A stretch of DNA of 64,000 nt from an uncultured Aquimarina sp. Its GTDB lineage: Bacteria > Bacteroidota > Bacteroidia > Flavobacteriales > Flavobacteriaceae. Every line of letters starts with the position of its first letter. Within the stretch, counting starts at the first letter, position 1. The notes under the pieces are model-generated. The model did not search any database. It was not told where the DNA came from and worked only from the letters and a program-made list of their open reading frames with translations. Location of the stretch: the NCBI GenBank assembly GCA_947498705.1, contig CANMLW010000007.1:147077-211076 (forward strand), given 5' to 3'. The position numbers and the translations under genes were made by a program. Positions 41,301 to 50,567 of the stretch are shown one piece after another.

Positions 41301-41594
41301 TTATTTATCCTCTACCTCTTCTACACCTTGTTTGTCTACTGTTTCGGGTATTGTCTCACTTGATTTTGTTGAATCTTCATCTTCAAAACTTTGCATCGTA
41401 TCTGCAAGTCGTTTACTAATCTTTACCAAATAGATTGTTTCTTCTGTTCGTACTTCTACAGCTTCAATAGTTTCATTATACTGATTCCTAAAAGTTATGA
41501 TATCTTGATCGGCATACCCGTCTGGGAATTTTTCTACCAAAAGATTCAGAATGTCTTTATTAAGCTTTTTATAATCAACAATTACTCTTTTCAT
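41301..41594 (-). CDS. Small acidic hypothetical protein
   Basis: A 97-residue protein with an ordered N-terminal part (MKRVIVDYKKLNKDILNLL) followed by mixed strands and an acidic, probably disordered tail rich in Glu, Asp and Thr (about 70-97). No family recognised. Codon use and the clean start support a real gene; an opposite-strand frame over the same DNA is judged spurious. Confidence 0.65.
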   Translation of the reverse strand: MKRVIVDYKKLNKDILNLLVEKFPDGYADQDIITFRNQYNETIEAVEVRTEETIYLVKISKRLADTMQSFEDEDSTKSSETIPETVDKQGVEEVEDK

Positions 41595-42024
41595 GGTTGT
41601 AGGTTTAAGTTAGTTATCTGTATTATATATAAGCGAATAAAAATGGTGAACTACGTTGTACCATTCTTTATAATAAATTTTGAAGTATTACTATTCAAAA
41701 TACCTCAAATAGTTTTTCTCTATACTGGTGCAGAAACAACACATAACACCAATATATGATATAATTATATTCAAATTAAGGTATTTGTATACTTATATCA
41801 AACGGCATCGTATCGTTGGTATTAAGTTCGTATTTTAAATTGTAAGATGCAAATAAATTTACAATCATTCTACCTATTTATTTAGATATGATACGCTAAC
41901 ATTTACATAACATTTTTTTAAACTGGTTAATTCATAAAAAAGGTTTTTAAATAAATATAGGCCTGTTTCAAAACTTTTTTAGACTTTTATAAAAGTTATT
42001 ATATATCAAAATATAGCACCGCAG
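41595..42024. other. 430-bp intergenic region
   Basis: A gap between divergent genes with no reading frame of note. It holds a 14-bp palindrome ACTTTTATAAAAGT (41983-41996) about 29 bp upstream of the BCCT transporter start, which may be an operator or chance in AT-rich DNA. No promoter match to TAnnTTTG was found near the start. Confidence 0.4.
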
Positions 42025-43524
42025 ATGAAACTTGATTTAAAAAAAAATAGTTTATTATATGTTTCATTGGGAATACTGATCTTCTTTTCCTTTTTTTTAT
42101 ACTTTTTTACACTGGAAACCTATCATGAAATTGAGTCTTTCTCTGTGATTATCAGAAAACGATTTGGTCGTTTCTATCTATGGTTAGGTTTGATATGTGT
42201 TATCCTATTAATATTTCTTGCAATTTCACCCTGGGGTAAAAGACGTCTTGGCAAAGTAACAGATCGACCTCGATTTTCTAGATTAGCCTGGATATCTATG
42301 CTATATAGTGCCGGGATGGGATCAGGTATCCTGTTACGAGCTGTGCAAGAGCCTGTTTTTATGAGATACAACCCTCCTATAGACAACCGTACAAGTGCAG
42401 AAACAATTGCATTAGAGTATACTTTTTATCAATGGGGTTTTACTGCCTGGGCTTTTTATGCCATTTTTGCAATTACCATTGGTTATTATATGTTCGTGCA
42501 ATCCAAAAAAGTATTGTCTAGCAGTGCTTTCTCATCTATAGATCGCTTAATAGTTTCAACAAAAAGTAAAGAATTTATTTTTGGTAGTATTGATATTCTA
42601 GCGGTACTTACCACTGTTTTTGGTCTTGTAGCGGCTATAGGACTTGGTACTACTCAGATAGAAGGTGGATTAAACCATATATTTCAAAAAAACCTAGGCG
42701 TTTATGGCGTTATTATTGTACTTATTTTTATTTCAGTTTTCGCTTTTATTTCTGTTTATAGAGGAGTTAACAAAGGAATCAAGATTATTTCTAAATGGAA
42801 TATTTATATAACAATTGCTCTTTTATTTTTTGTATTGCTTCAAAGTGATATCGTATCGGTTTTATCACATTTTTTTGTAGCATTATATCATTACATTCTT
42901 GATTTTATTCCGCTTAGTTTAGCCTTCGGAAATTATAATCCAGGAGAAAAATTCTTAACCGACTGGACCTATTATTATTGGGCTTTTTGGTTAGCCTGGG
43001 CTCCTTTTACAGGAATTTTTATTGCGCGCATATCACAAGGTCGTACCTTTAGAGAGATTATACTAGGCGTACTGCTCATCCCCTCGCTTGGCACATTTTT
43101 TTGGTTCACCACCTTTGGACAATCTGCTTTTGATATTATCGATAGTCTGGGCACCTATCAAGGGCAGTTTGACAACGTATTTAATTCGATCTTTGTTTTC
43201 TTTAAAAACTACCCCCTTCATGGATTTATAAATGTACTCACCATCTTACTCTTAAGCAGTTTTTTGGTCACCTCATTAGACTCTGCCATCTTTGTATTAA
43301 GTATGTTTACTGACAATGGGAAACAAGAACCCTCAAAAAAGCATCGCCTGCTCTGGAGCATTATACTTATGGTTTTTTCTATCGGTATCATATTATTAGG
43401 AAACGTAAAAACAGATATTAATGTACTCATCGCAATTCAAAAACTACTTATCATAACTTCATTACCATTTTCACTATTAATGGTAGTTATGATTTTCTTG
43501 TTTATTCGTGATGTTAGAAAGTGA
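42025..43524 (+). CDS. BCCT-family transporter
   Basis: A 499-residue protein with about twelve transmembrane helices, of the betaine/carnitine/choline transporter family. The family signature is seen in TDWTYYYWAFWLAWAPFTGI (about 312-331) followed by FIARISQGRTFREI. The upstream region reads YSAGMGSGILLRAVQEP where most members have a GMG...WGVAEP form, so substrate or ion coupling may differ. It probably takes up osmolytes such as glycine betaine, useful in a marine cell. Followed by a PBP gene after 63 bp. Confidence 0.92.
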   Translation: MKLDLKKNSLLYVSLGILIFFSFFLYFFTLETYHEIESFSVIIRKRFGRFYLWLGLICVILLIFLAISPWGKRRLGKVTDRPRFSRLAWISMLYSAGMGSGILLRAVQEPVFMRYNPPIDNRTSAETIALEYTFYQWGFTAWAFYAIFAITIGYYMFVQSKKVLSSSAFSSIDRLIVSTKSKEFIFGSIDILAVLTTVFGLVAAIGLGTTQIEGGLNHIFQKNLGVYGVIIVLIFISVFAFISVYRGVNKGIKIISKWNIYITIALLFFVLLQSDIVSVLSHFFVALYHYILDFIPLSLAFGNYNPGEKFLTDWTYYYWAFWLAWAPFTGIFIARISQGRTFREIILGVLLIPSLGTFFWFTTFGQSAFDIIDSLGTYQGQFDNVFNSIFVFFKNYPLHGFINVLTILLLSSFLVTSLDSAIFVLSMFTDNGKQEPSKKHRLLWSIILMVFSIGIILLGNVKTDINVLIAIQKLLIITSLPFSLLMVVMIFLFIRDVRK

Positions 43525-43587
43525 TAAGAAAATACCATCGCCAAATATTATGGTATTTTCGACGTTATGTATGTCGATAATATATAT

Positions 43588-45837
43588 ATGATAAAAATAA
43601 TTGCGAAAAAAAAGTGGTTAAAATGGTTATTAATTATTATTGGTAGCCAACTATTATTAGGGATTTGCTTTTACGCAAGTATTTATTTTGGGTTTTGGGG
43701 AAAATTACCTAACAAAGAAGCATTAAGTTCTTTAAAACAAGCCGAGGCTACGCAGGTTTTAGATAAAAATGGGCATCTAATAGGAAAGTATTTTATCTAT
43801 GACCGACAGCCTGTTACTTTTGAAGACTTGCCACAACACCTCATCGATGCACTTATTGCAACCGAAGATGTACGATTTTATAATCACAACGGGGTTGATA
43901 ATACCAGCCTTCTTCGCGTTTTTTTTAAAACGATCCTATTAGGCAATAAGTCTTCTGGAGGAGGAAGTACGATTACTTTACAATTAGCCAAAAACCTATA
44001 TAAAAGAAAAAAACATCCAATTTTAAGCACGGTTATTAATAAATTAAAAGAATCTTTTATTGCCAGAAGGATTGAAGATATTTATAGTAAAAAAGAGATT
44101 CTTACACTATACTTTAATACCGTTCCTTTTCCCGACAACACCTATGGAATAGAAAGTGCTGCACAAAAATTTTTTAATAAGCCTACTACTAGGTTAACAT
44201 TATCAGAAGCTGCCACTTTAATAGGAACCTTAAAAGCAAATCATAGTTTTAACCCAAGGCTTTTCCCAGAAAGAAGCCAGTTACGAAGAGATGTTGTACT
44301 ACAGCAAATGGTAAAATACGGATATTGCAGTGCAGATCGTGCAAATCAAACAATGAGTGCACCCATCATACTAGACTACCAACATTTTAATCATGATCTT
44401 GGATTGGCTCCTTATTTCAGAGAAGAAGTAAAAAAACAATTAACCCATCTCTTAGAAAAACACAAAAAACCAGATGGTAGCGCCTATGATATTTACAATG
44501 ATGGTCTGGTAGTACATACTACCTTAGATCGCACTATGCAAATGCTCGCCGAAGAAGCAATGCAAGAACACATGCAGGTCTTGCAAAAAGATTATGAAGA
44601 TTCTTTTGGAGATACTCCTCCCTGGAAAAACAACAAAGAGCTCATCAAAAATGCCTTACAAAACTTAGACTTTTACAAAAAATGTATAAAATTAGGACTT
44701 TCTGTAGGGCAAATTGAAGACTCTCTTGCTGCAAAAAAAGAAATTGAAGTATTTGAATGGCACGGTAATCGCACAAAAACAATGTCATCTATAGATAGCC
44801 TGCAACATTATTTAAAATTTCTAAATGCCGGGATGATAGCTATAGATCCAGGCACTGGAGCGGTACAAGCATATCTAGGAGGGATTGATTACCGTTATTT
44901 TAAATACGATCATGTATCACAAAGTGAACGGCAAGTAGGATCGACATTTAAGCCATTTGTGTATACTACTGCCATAGAAAATGGAATGAAACCTTGTTCT
45001 TATTTTTCTACAAAACCAGTAACCTATACCAATTTAGAAAACTGGACTCCCAAAAATGCTGTTACCAAAGAAGATCCCTTTCTTAATTATACATTAGAAA
45101 AAGCATTAAGTACATCTGTAAATACCATTGCGGTAAAAGTTTTAAATGAAACTGGAATTCCAAAAGTGGTCGATCAGGTAAAAAAACTAGGGATTACCGC
45201 TACTCTGTCAGAAGACCCGGCAATGGCACTTGGCACCGATGGTATTAAGGTAAAAGAGCTTGCAGGAGCTTATGCAAGTTATGTAAATGAAGGCAAACCC
45301 GTCACTCCTTATTATATCAATAGTATTGAAGATAAAAACGGAAACCTTATCGCCTCTTTTAAACCTGATACTACAAATATCGAATCTGCTTATAGCACCT
45401 ATACCAGGCAAGTTCTTTTGGAAATGATGAAATCTACCATAAATCACGGTACCGCATCAAGAATTAGAACCCAATATCGCCTTACCAATGATATAGCAGG
45501 AAAAACAGGAACCACACAAGACAATAAAGATGGTTGGTTTATTGGGATTACTCCAAAACTTATTACCGTTACCTGGGTAGGTAACGACAATTATAATATT
45601 GGTTTTAAGACAACCTCTCTGGGTCAAGGGGCTAATACTGCTTTACCTATTTTTGCCAAACTATATCAAAAAATGAATTTGCGTAAAGACTTTGATCCTA
45701 TTACCAAAAGTTTATTCGAGACAAGTGACGAACAGGTGATAAAAGACCTACAATGCAAGCCCGAAAAAAGAGATAATTTTTTTAAAAGGCTTTTTGGTAA
45801 AAGGAAGAAAAAGAAAAAATTTAAAACCGGTCAATAA
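43588..45837 (+). CDS. Bifunctional class A penicillin-binding protein
   Basis: A 749-residue inner membrane enzyme polymerising and cross-linking peptidoglycan. One N-terminal transmembrane anchor (about 12-32), a GT51 domain with ALIATEDVRFYNHNGVD (about 82-98) and GGGSTITLQLAKNL (about 126-139), then a transpeptidase domain with Ser452 in STFK, the SVN triad and Lys639 in KTGT. The C-terminus is basic (KRKKKKKFK). The ATG at 43588 is preferred, the frame opens 21 bp earlier at another ATG and either is possible. Confidence 0.92.
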   Translation: MIKIIAKKKWLKWLLIIIGSQLLLGICFYASIYFGFWGKLPNKEALSSLKQAEATQVLDKNGHLIGKYFIYDRQPVTFEDLPQHLIDALIATEDVRFYNHNGVDNTSLLRVFFKTILLGNKSSGGGSTITLQLAKNLYKRKKHPILSTVINKLKESFIARRIEDIYSKKEILTLYFNTVPFPDNTYGIESAAQKFFNKPTTRLTLSEAATLIGTLKANHSFNPRLFPERSQLRRDVVLQQMVKYGYCSADRANQTMSAPIILDYQHFNHDLGLAPYFREEVKKQLTHLLEKHKKPDGSAYDIYNDGLVVHTTLDRTMQMLAEEAMQEHMQVLQKDYEDSFGDTPPWKNNKELIKNALQNLDFYKKCIKLGLSVGQIEDSLAAKKEIEVFEWHGNRTKTMSSIDSLQHYLKFLNAGMIAIDPGTGAVQAYLGGIDYRYFKYDHVSQSERQVGSTFKPFVYTTAIENGMKPCSYFSTKPVTYTNLENWTPKNAVTKEDPFLNYTLEKALSTSVNTIAVKVLNETGIPKVVDQVKKLGITATLSEDPAMALGTDGIKVKELAGAYASYVNEGKPVTPYYINSIEDKNGNLIASFKPDTTNIESAYSTYTRQVLLEMMKSTINHGTASRIRTQYRLTNDIAGKTGTTQDNKDGWFIGITPKLITVTWVGNDNYNIGFKTTSLGQGANTALPIFAKLYQKMNLRKDFDPITKSLFETSDEQVIKDLQCKPEKRDNFFKRLFGKRKKKKKFKTGQ

Positions 45838-45847
45838 AAACTAGGTG

Positions 45848-46426
45848 CTAGGCATTTACTTTCTGTCCATACTTTTGTACAAGAAAAGTATGTAATTTAT
45901 AAGCTCCAAATCCCAACAAAATACCAATTACCATTCCTGTGATTATATCACCAGGGTAATGCACCCCTATATAAATTCTACTATAGCTCACAACAATAGA
46001 CCATACCACCATAAACGGAAAAATATATTTTAGGTACCTGCGTAAGGTAAGTCCTGTAAAAAAAGCCAAAGCCATAGAACTAGCAGCATGACCAGAGAAG
46101 TAACCATGTCTACCACAGTTTTTTGCTATAAATCTGGTAAACTCTGAAACCCCTTCTGCTCTACAAGGCCTAGGACGCATAAATAATACGTTTTTAAACA
46201 GGTTTGATAGCTGATCTGTAGCGGTAATTAATAGTGCAACCACTACCAACGTTATAATGGTTCCTCTAATTCCGAAATACTTATAGAAGAAAAATAATAG
46301 TACAGCATATAGAGGGATTTGATAAAATTTTTCGGTCATAAATAACCAAAAACTGTCCCACATCGGTATTCCTAAATTATTAAGATATAAAAAAAGATCT
46401 TTGTCTAATTGTATAAGCTCTTCCAT
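45848..46426 (-). CDS. PAP2-family phosphatase
   Basis: A 192-residue membrane phosphatase. The three motifs of the family are present: KNVLFMRPRPCR (about 73-84), YFSGHAAS (about 108-115) and SRIYIGVHYPGD (about 151-162). It would dephosphorylate undecaprenyl diphosphate or phosphatidic acid derivatives. It converges with the PBP gene (10 bp gap); the position next to a cell-wall enzyme supports a lipid carrier role, but that is inference. Confidence 0.9.
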   Translation of the reverse strand: MEELIQLDKDLFLYLNNLGIPMWDSFWLFMTEKFYQIPLYAVLLFFFYKYFGIRGTIITLVVVALLITATDQLSNLFKNVLFMRPRPCRAEGVSEFTRFIAKNCGRHGYFSGHAASSMALAFFTGLTLRRYLKYIFPFMVVWSIVVSYSRIYIGVHYPGDIITGMVIGILLGFGAYKLHTFLVQKYGQKVNA

Positions 46427-46477
46427 AAACAGGTCACTATTTATTTTAGTAATAAATACTCTTTATTTTTTAAAAAT

Positions 46478-46708
46478 TTAAGAATCTTCGTAACGTTCTA
46501 TTTCTCTATCATAAAAATCACCGGCAGCCTTAAGAAGGTTTTCTGTCTCATCCAGCAATTCTTTCTCGTCATTTTTATCAAACTCTTCAAGCCACTCTAT
46601 TTCATCATTTTCCAGGTTAATAATACATCTGGGAAACTCTGTATGAATTACAAAAATGGCGTTTGGATAATCTGTATTATCACCCAATAAGAATTTAGGA
46701 AAGTCCAT
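46478..46708 (-). CDS. Small acidic protein
   Basis: A 76-residue protein with a strand-rich start (FPKFLLGDNTDYPNAIFVIH) and an acidic helical end rich in Glu and Asp (about 35-76). The ATG at 46708 is preferred to a GTG one codon upstream. It lies 51 bp upstream of the PAP2 gene on the same strand and probably shares its transcript. No family recognised with certainty. Confidence 0.65.
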   Translation of the reverse strand: MDFPKFLLGDNTDYPNAIFVIHTEFPRCIINLENDEIEWLEEFDKNDEKELLDETENLLKAAGDFYDREIERYEDS

Positions 46709-46754
46709 CACGAATACTTAATATTACAAAGTTTCAAAGGTACTATCTTTTTAC

Positions 46755-46916
46755 GAACTGGTTTAAACTTTTTTGATTCATTCGAAAAATGATGATTTTT
46801 TGGTCAATTGAAATATTTTTTGCACTTCATAGCGGCGCTACGAAGTAAAAAAAAAGATGAAAATTGGGTAAAAAGGGTATTTTTTTTAGCCAATTGAAAA
46901 AAGTTTAAACCAGTTC
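46755..46916. repeat. 162-bp MITE-like element with 20-bp terminal inverted repeats
   Basis: Both ends carry the sequence GAACTGGTTTAAACTTTTTT in inverted orientation, perfect over 20 bp. The centre contains a second, GC-richer hairpin ACTTCATAGCGGCGCTACGAAGT-type (46824-46846 approximately; arms ACTTC/GAAGT and TAGC/GCTA). No reading frame is inside. A shorter relative sits at 20574-20649. No target duplication is obvious here. The form is that of a non-autonomous mobile element or a folded repeat family. Confidence 0.85.
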
Positions 46917-46945
46917 AATGTGCAAACAGAAAAAAGATGTGCTTT

Positions 46946-48034
46946 CTATTCTATTTTTATTTCTACTCTGTTATTTGATTCAGGATCAAGGTCAGTACGC
47001 TCTTCTGTAACGATAGGTGCAGTATTACCCGCAGCAACGATTTCTATCAAAGATTCGTCCACTCCTTTTTCTACCATATAATTTTTAACATTAACAGCTC
47101 TCATGGCAGACATAATTTCATTTTCGAATGTAGAGCCCGCATCGTCGGCATGTCCAATAATTTTTACAGAACTTACTTTAAAAATAGTAACATATTGGAT
47201 ATAAGAATCCAATGCTTTTTGAATCTCTTTGTAAGCTTCACTTTCTCCTATTAAAAATTCTATTGGCGAAAACTTGAGTGCCATATTACAAACTTGCCCT
47301 GCAACCAAATTTTTTGGGTCTCTCATTTCCATTAATAAAACATCATCTACAAAATAATAGGCAGTATCAAAACCTCCACCTTTTACCGATTTACCTTTTG
47401 GGCTATCTGCAAAATATCCCAAAGAGATATATTTCTCGGTTCCTTTTGCTTTATATACTCCACATATCTTAGTCCATTTTTTTGTATCACATATCATTTT
47501 AGAAGATTGGATATGTAATGGTAGTTTCGATGTTTCTGTTATTTTAGGTACTCTGGCTGTAAAATAAGATCCAATAGAAGAGGTACACGAATTAGAAATC
47601 CCTTCTCCCAAAGAAACATACATATGAAAATAGTAGTATTTACCTTTAGCAAGAGGTTTTTTAAGCTTGGCAGTAACTCCTTCCTTATAAGGACCACCTG
47701 CTATATACATTCCCACTTTTCCTTCACCTGTTCTAGGCTCTTGAGCACCAAACTGCTTTAAAAAATTTGGTGATTTATGTATAAACCTAATATCCTCTAA
47801 TTTGGGATGATATGCATCTGGAGAATTTGTCGAAGCTTTCCAATCTTTAATAATTCCAAAGTTTTGCATCTCCATCTCCATACGTGAAATAGCAACGTTG
47901 GTTATTTCAAAACTGGGATTGGGAATAAGATTTTGGGCTTTACTATGAGCAAAGTTCTGACCTTTACTACTTTGACTTATCAATATTGCTACAAACGCAA
48001 GCAGCAGACAAAATTTAGAATTTGGGACTCTCAT
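46946..48034 (-). CDS. OmpA-family outer membrane protein with N-terminal domain
   Basis: A 362-residue exported protein. Signal peptide (about 1-25), then a jelly-roll-like domain beginning NLIPNPSFEI (about 35-235) as seen in proteins with carbohydrate-binding folds, and a C-terminal OmpA domain (about 255-362) with VKIIGHADDAGS, MSAMRAVNVKNYMVEKG and NNRVEIKI. The OmpA domain binds peptidoglycan, so the protein probably links wall and outer membrane. It has no beta-barrel. Monocistronic. Confidence 0.85.
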   Translation of the reverse strand: MRVPNSKFCLLLAFVAILISQSSKGQNFAHSKAQNLIPNPSFEITNVAISRMEMEMQNFGIIKDWKASTNSPDAYHPKLEDIRFIHKSPNFLKQFGAQEPRTGEGKVGMYIAGGPYKEGVTAKLKKPLAKGKYYYFHMYVSLGEGISNSCTSSIGSYFTARVPKITETSKLPLHIQSSKMICDTKKWTKICGVYKAKGTEKYISLGYFADSPKGKSVKGGGFDTAYYFVDDVLLMEMRDPKNLVAGQVCNMALKFSPIEFLIGESEAYKEIQKALDSYIQYVTIFKVSSVKIIGHADDAGSTFENEIMSAMRAVNVKNYMVEKGVDESLIEIVAAGNTAPIVTEERTDLDPESNNRVEIKIE

Positions 48035-48262
48035 TTTTGTATTCTGTTTTTTTTGAAAGATAGTTAATTATTCGTTAATACCCAATAAACGTATGAACTA
48101 CATAAATGGTATTTTATATCATTTATAATTTGAATTTACTTTGATAAAATTTCCTTTTTCTTTTGATTAAACACAAAAACACAATAGGCATTTCAATTCT
48201 TTTTTAACTCAAAATCAACCTGATACAATCATGTAATACACATATTATACCATTTTTAAGCC

Positions 48263-49636
48263 TTACTCTTTTTTAAGTATCAACCTCTTAGTTAATACAT
48301 TAAACCTATAGTACAATAATAGTGCAGAAACTGTAAGACCCGCCAGTAAACCAATCCAAATGCCAGAACTCTTAAATGAGGTATGTAATCCCAGATAATA
48401 ACTTATTGGAAACCCCACAATCCAATAGGCTATAAATGTAATAACGGTAGGTATCTTAACATCCTGAAGTCCTCTTAGTGCTCCCAAAACCGTAACTTGT
48501 ATCCCGTCAGATATCTGAAACAATGCCGCTACGATCAATAATTTTGCTGCAATAACAATCACTTCTGTATTGTCGGCCAGGTTTTCAACATCTTTTACAT
48601 CAAGATATAATTTTGGTAACAACTCATTAAACAAGACAAAAAATATCGCAAAAACAACTTCTATAATAAAGGTGAGTATAAATATCGAAATAGCAATTCT
48701 TCTCAAATCCTTAAAATGCTGCAATCCCTTTTGGTTTCCAACTCTAACCATTGCTGCAACACTCAATCCCATAGCTACCATAAATGTCATAGAAGCCAGA
48801 TTTAAGGCTATTTGATTTGCTGCCTGTGGGTTTTTACCTAGTACTCCAGACAACCATATGGCGGCGGTAAAAATAGCTACCTCAAAAAACATTTGTAAAG
48901 ATGAAGGAAATCCAAGTGCAATAATATTGCGTATCATTTTACTTTTTAAAACCCAAAATCTGATATGAGTAACATACCTTTTGGATTTCTCTTTATTTTT
49001 TAGGAATACCCATAAAAACACAACCATTACTAATCTGGATACCAATGTCCCTATTGCTGCTCCTATGATTCCCATTTCCGGAAAACCAAATTTTCCAAAA
49101 ATCAATACATAATTAAGGAATATATTGACCAGATTCGCTACCAACGTGGCATACATAGGATATTTGGTCATCGACAAACCGTCTGAAAACTGCTTTAATG
49201 CCTGAAAACTAATTAGAGGGATTAACGAAAACGCGACCAAATCCAAATAAGGTATAGCTAGCTCTACCACTTCTATGGGTTGTTTCATTAAATACATAAA
49301 AGGCTTGGCCATCAAAATCATTAGAAAAAGAACTACTCCCAATGTCGTACATAAAAACAATCCATGCTTGAAAACAGATTTTCCTCTTTCAAAATTTTTC
49401 TCGGCATCAGACTCTGCAATTAGCGGAGTAATTGCTGTAGAAAAACCAATCCCCAAAGACATCGCAATAAACATAAAGCTATTTCCCAAAGAGACTGCTG
49501 CCAACTCTGCAGTACCCAACTGCCCCACCATAATATTATCAATAAGCCCCACAAAGGTATGCCCCAGCATACCCAACATAACGGGTGCTGCCAATTTGAG
49601 GTTATACCTAAACTCTTTGGTGTATTGTTGTAGCAT
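48263..49636 (-). CDS. MATE-family efflux transporter
   Basis: A 457-residue protein with twelve hydrophobic helices of the multidrug and toxin extrusion family. Early motif LKLAAPVMLGMLGHTFVGLIDNIMVGQLGT is typical (given here as a description of residues about 10-40). It exports cationic drugs in exchange for sodium or protons. The ATG at 49636 is chosen; a TTG start at 49657 coincides with a -7 promoter element and is unlikely. Confidence 0.92.
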   Translation of the reverse strand: MLQQYTKEFRYNLKLAAPVMLGMLGHTFVGLIDNIMVGQLGTAELAAVSLGNSFMFIAMSLGIGFSTAITPLIAESDAEKNFERGKSVFKHGLFLCTTLGVVLFLMILMAKPFMYLMKQPIEVVELAIPYLDLVAFSLIPLISFQALKQFSDGLSMTKYPMYATLVANLVNIFLNYVLIFGKFGFPEMGIIGAAIGTLVSRLVMVVFLWVFLKNKEKSKRYVTHIRFWVLKSKMIRNIIALGFPSSLQMFFEVAIFTAAIWLSGVLGKNPQAANQIALNLASMTFMVAMGLSVAAMVRVGNQKGLQHFKDLRRIAISIFILTFIIEVVFAIFFVLFNELLPKLYLDVKDVENLADNTEVIVIAAKLLIVAALFQISDGIQVTVLGALRGLQDVKIPTVITFIAYWIVGFPISYYLGLHTSFKSSGIWIGLLAGLTVSALLLYYRFNVLTKRLILKKE

Positions 49637-49654
49637 TTGATAATTTTGAATCTG

Positions 49655-49662
49655 CAAAGGTA
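49655..49662 (-). promoter_or_regulatory. Candidate -7 element for the MATE gene (TACCTTTG)
   Basis: On the minus strand this reads TACCTTTG, matching TAnnTTTG, 18 bp upstream of the ATG at 49636. It overlaps the alternative TTG start at 49657, which therefore would lie at or before the transcription start. A -33 box is not clear. Confidence 0.5.
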
Positions 49663-49735
49663 TTAGAACCCTTGTAAACTAAATTATTCTTATCGTATAT
49701 TTAACGTTATTTATATAAAAATAAAAGAAACTTCT

Positions 49736-50080
49736 ATGCAGCAACACTCAAAAAAGAACAACATTCGTATATACTTGATCATTGCTAGTGCTGTTTTTGG
49801 TTTTCTTATCTTACCTGCTCTCCCCATGATAATGATGTCACCAATGTTGTTTGACAGTCCCGGGTCAGAAAATAGTATTCCTACTGTTACTCTTGCTATT
49901 AGCCTGATTACTTATCCTATAACCACTATAATTGGTAGTATCATTGCCTGGATTCTATTTACTAAAAAAAAATATCTGATCGCTATCATTTTTGCAAGTG
50001 TACCCATTCTCAATATTCTTGTTGGTATTTTAACAATTATCTATATGGCTTTCTTTTGTGGGGGAAACCTTGGTTGTTAG
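49736..50080 (+). CDS. Small membrane protein of unknown function
   Basis: A 114-residue protein with three hydrophobic helices (about 11-35, 48-72 and 80-105) and a basic N-terminus. No conserved domain is recognised. It is divergent from the MATE gene and transcribed alone. Hydrophobic composition, clean start and codon use support a real gene. Confidence 0.65.
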   Translation: MQQHSKKNNIRIYLIIASAVFGFLILPALPMIMMSPMLFDSPGSENSIPTVTLAISLITYPITTIIGSIIAWILFTKKKYLIAIIFASVPILNILVGILTIIYMAFFCGGNLGC

Positions 50081-50567
50081 CATATGAATATTACAAATTT
50101 TGAATGTTTGGAATGTATCATAATTCATCATTGTCAAGCTGAAGTTGTTTCAGGTTCTTGTCATAAATGATTACTTATGAATAAAATAAGGTTCTGAAAT
50201 AAATTCGGAATGACATAAAAAATATCATTAGTACACAAAACGGATAATCATTTACTAATTAATGAAAATGAATAGGCAATATATATTCCTTTTTTAAAAC
50301 GTTTCTAAATTACATCATCTTATTTGGCACATCCTTTACATTCGCTAATTATTATTGTAATTTTATTATAAGATATGAATATCTTAAGTTTACAAAAAAT
50401 TCAAATAAATGCCTAATAGGTATTTACTACCCCTTTTTGATTATCAATGTAATTTTTAAAATTTATTTTAGAGGAAGTTGTTTTATTATATTCTATTCAT
50501 AGGATTCTCTGCTTTTTAAACTACTGCTTTTAAAATGTGATCAAGTAATTAACCAAATAATTGTAAC
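50081..50567. other. 487-bp intergenic region with an inverted repeat
   Basis: No gene is seen. The notable content is the imperfect inverted repeat at 50132-50215 described separately. The rest, from about 50220, is plain AT-rich sequence leading to the CxxCH lipoprotein gene, without a clear TAnnTTTG element or operator. Confidence 0.4.
50132..50215. repeat. Imperfect inverted repeat of the TTTCAG/TGACA type
   Basis: Left arm TGTCAAGCTGAAGTTGTTTC... (50132-50159) pairs with right arm ...GAAATAAATTCGGAATGACA (50188-50215), about 28 bp each with several mismatches and a 28-base centre. The motif TGTCA..GAA..TTTCAG at both ends resembles intergenic palindromes scattered in flavobacterial genomes; this statement rests on memory and was not searched. 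Confidence 0.5.

Noticed and set aside
41391..41759. 122-codon plus-strand frame opposite the small acidic protein
   Set aside because: It is antisense to a better-supported gene and encodes an aromatic, cysteine-rich sequence typical of shadow frames in AT-rich DNA.
41910..41940. Third copy of the MITE-like repeat (TTTTAAACTGGTTAATTCAT)
   Set aside because: Only a short run resembles the element end, without the opposite arm or internal sequence; probably chance.
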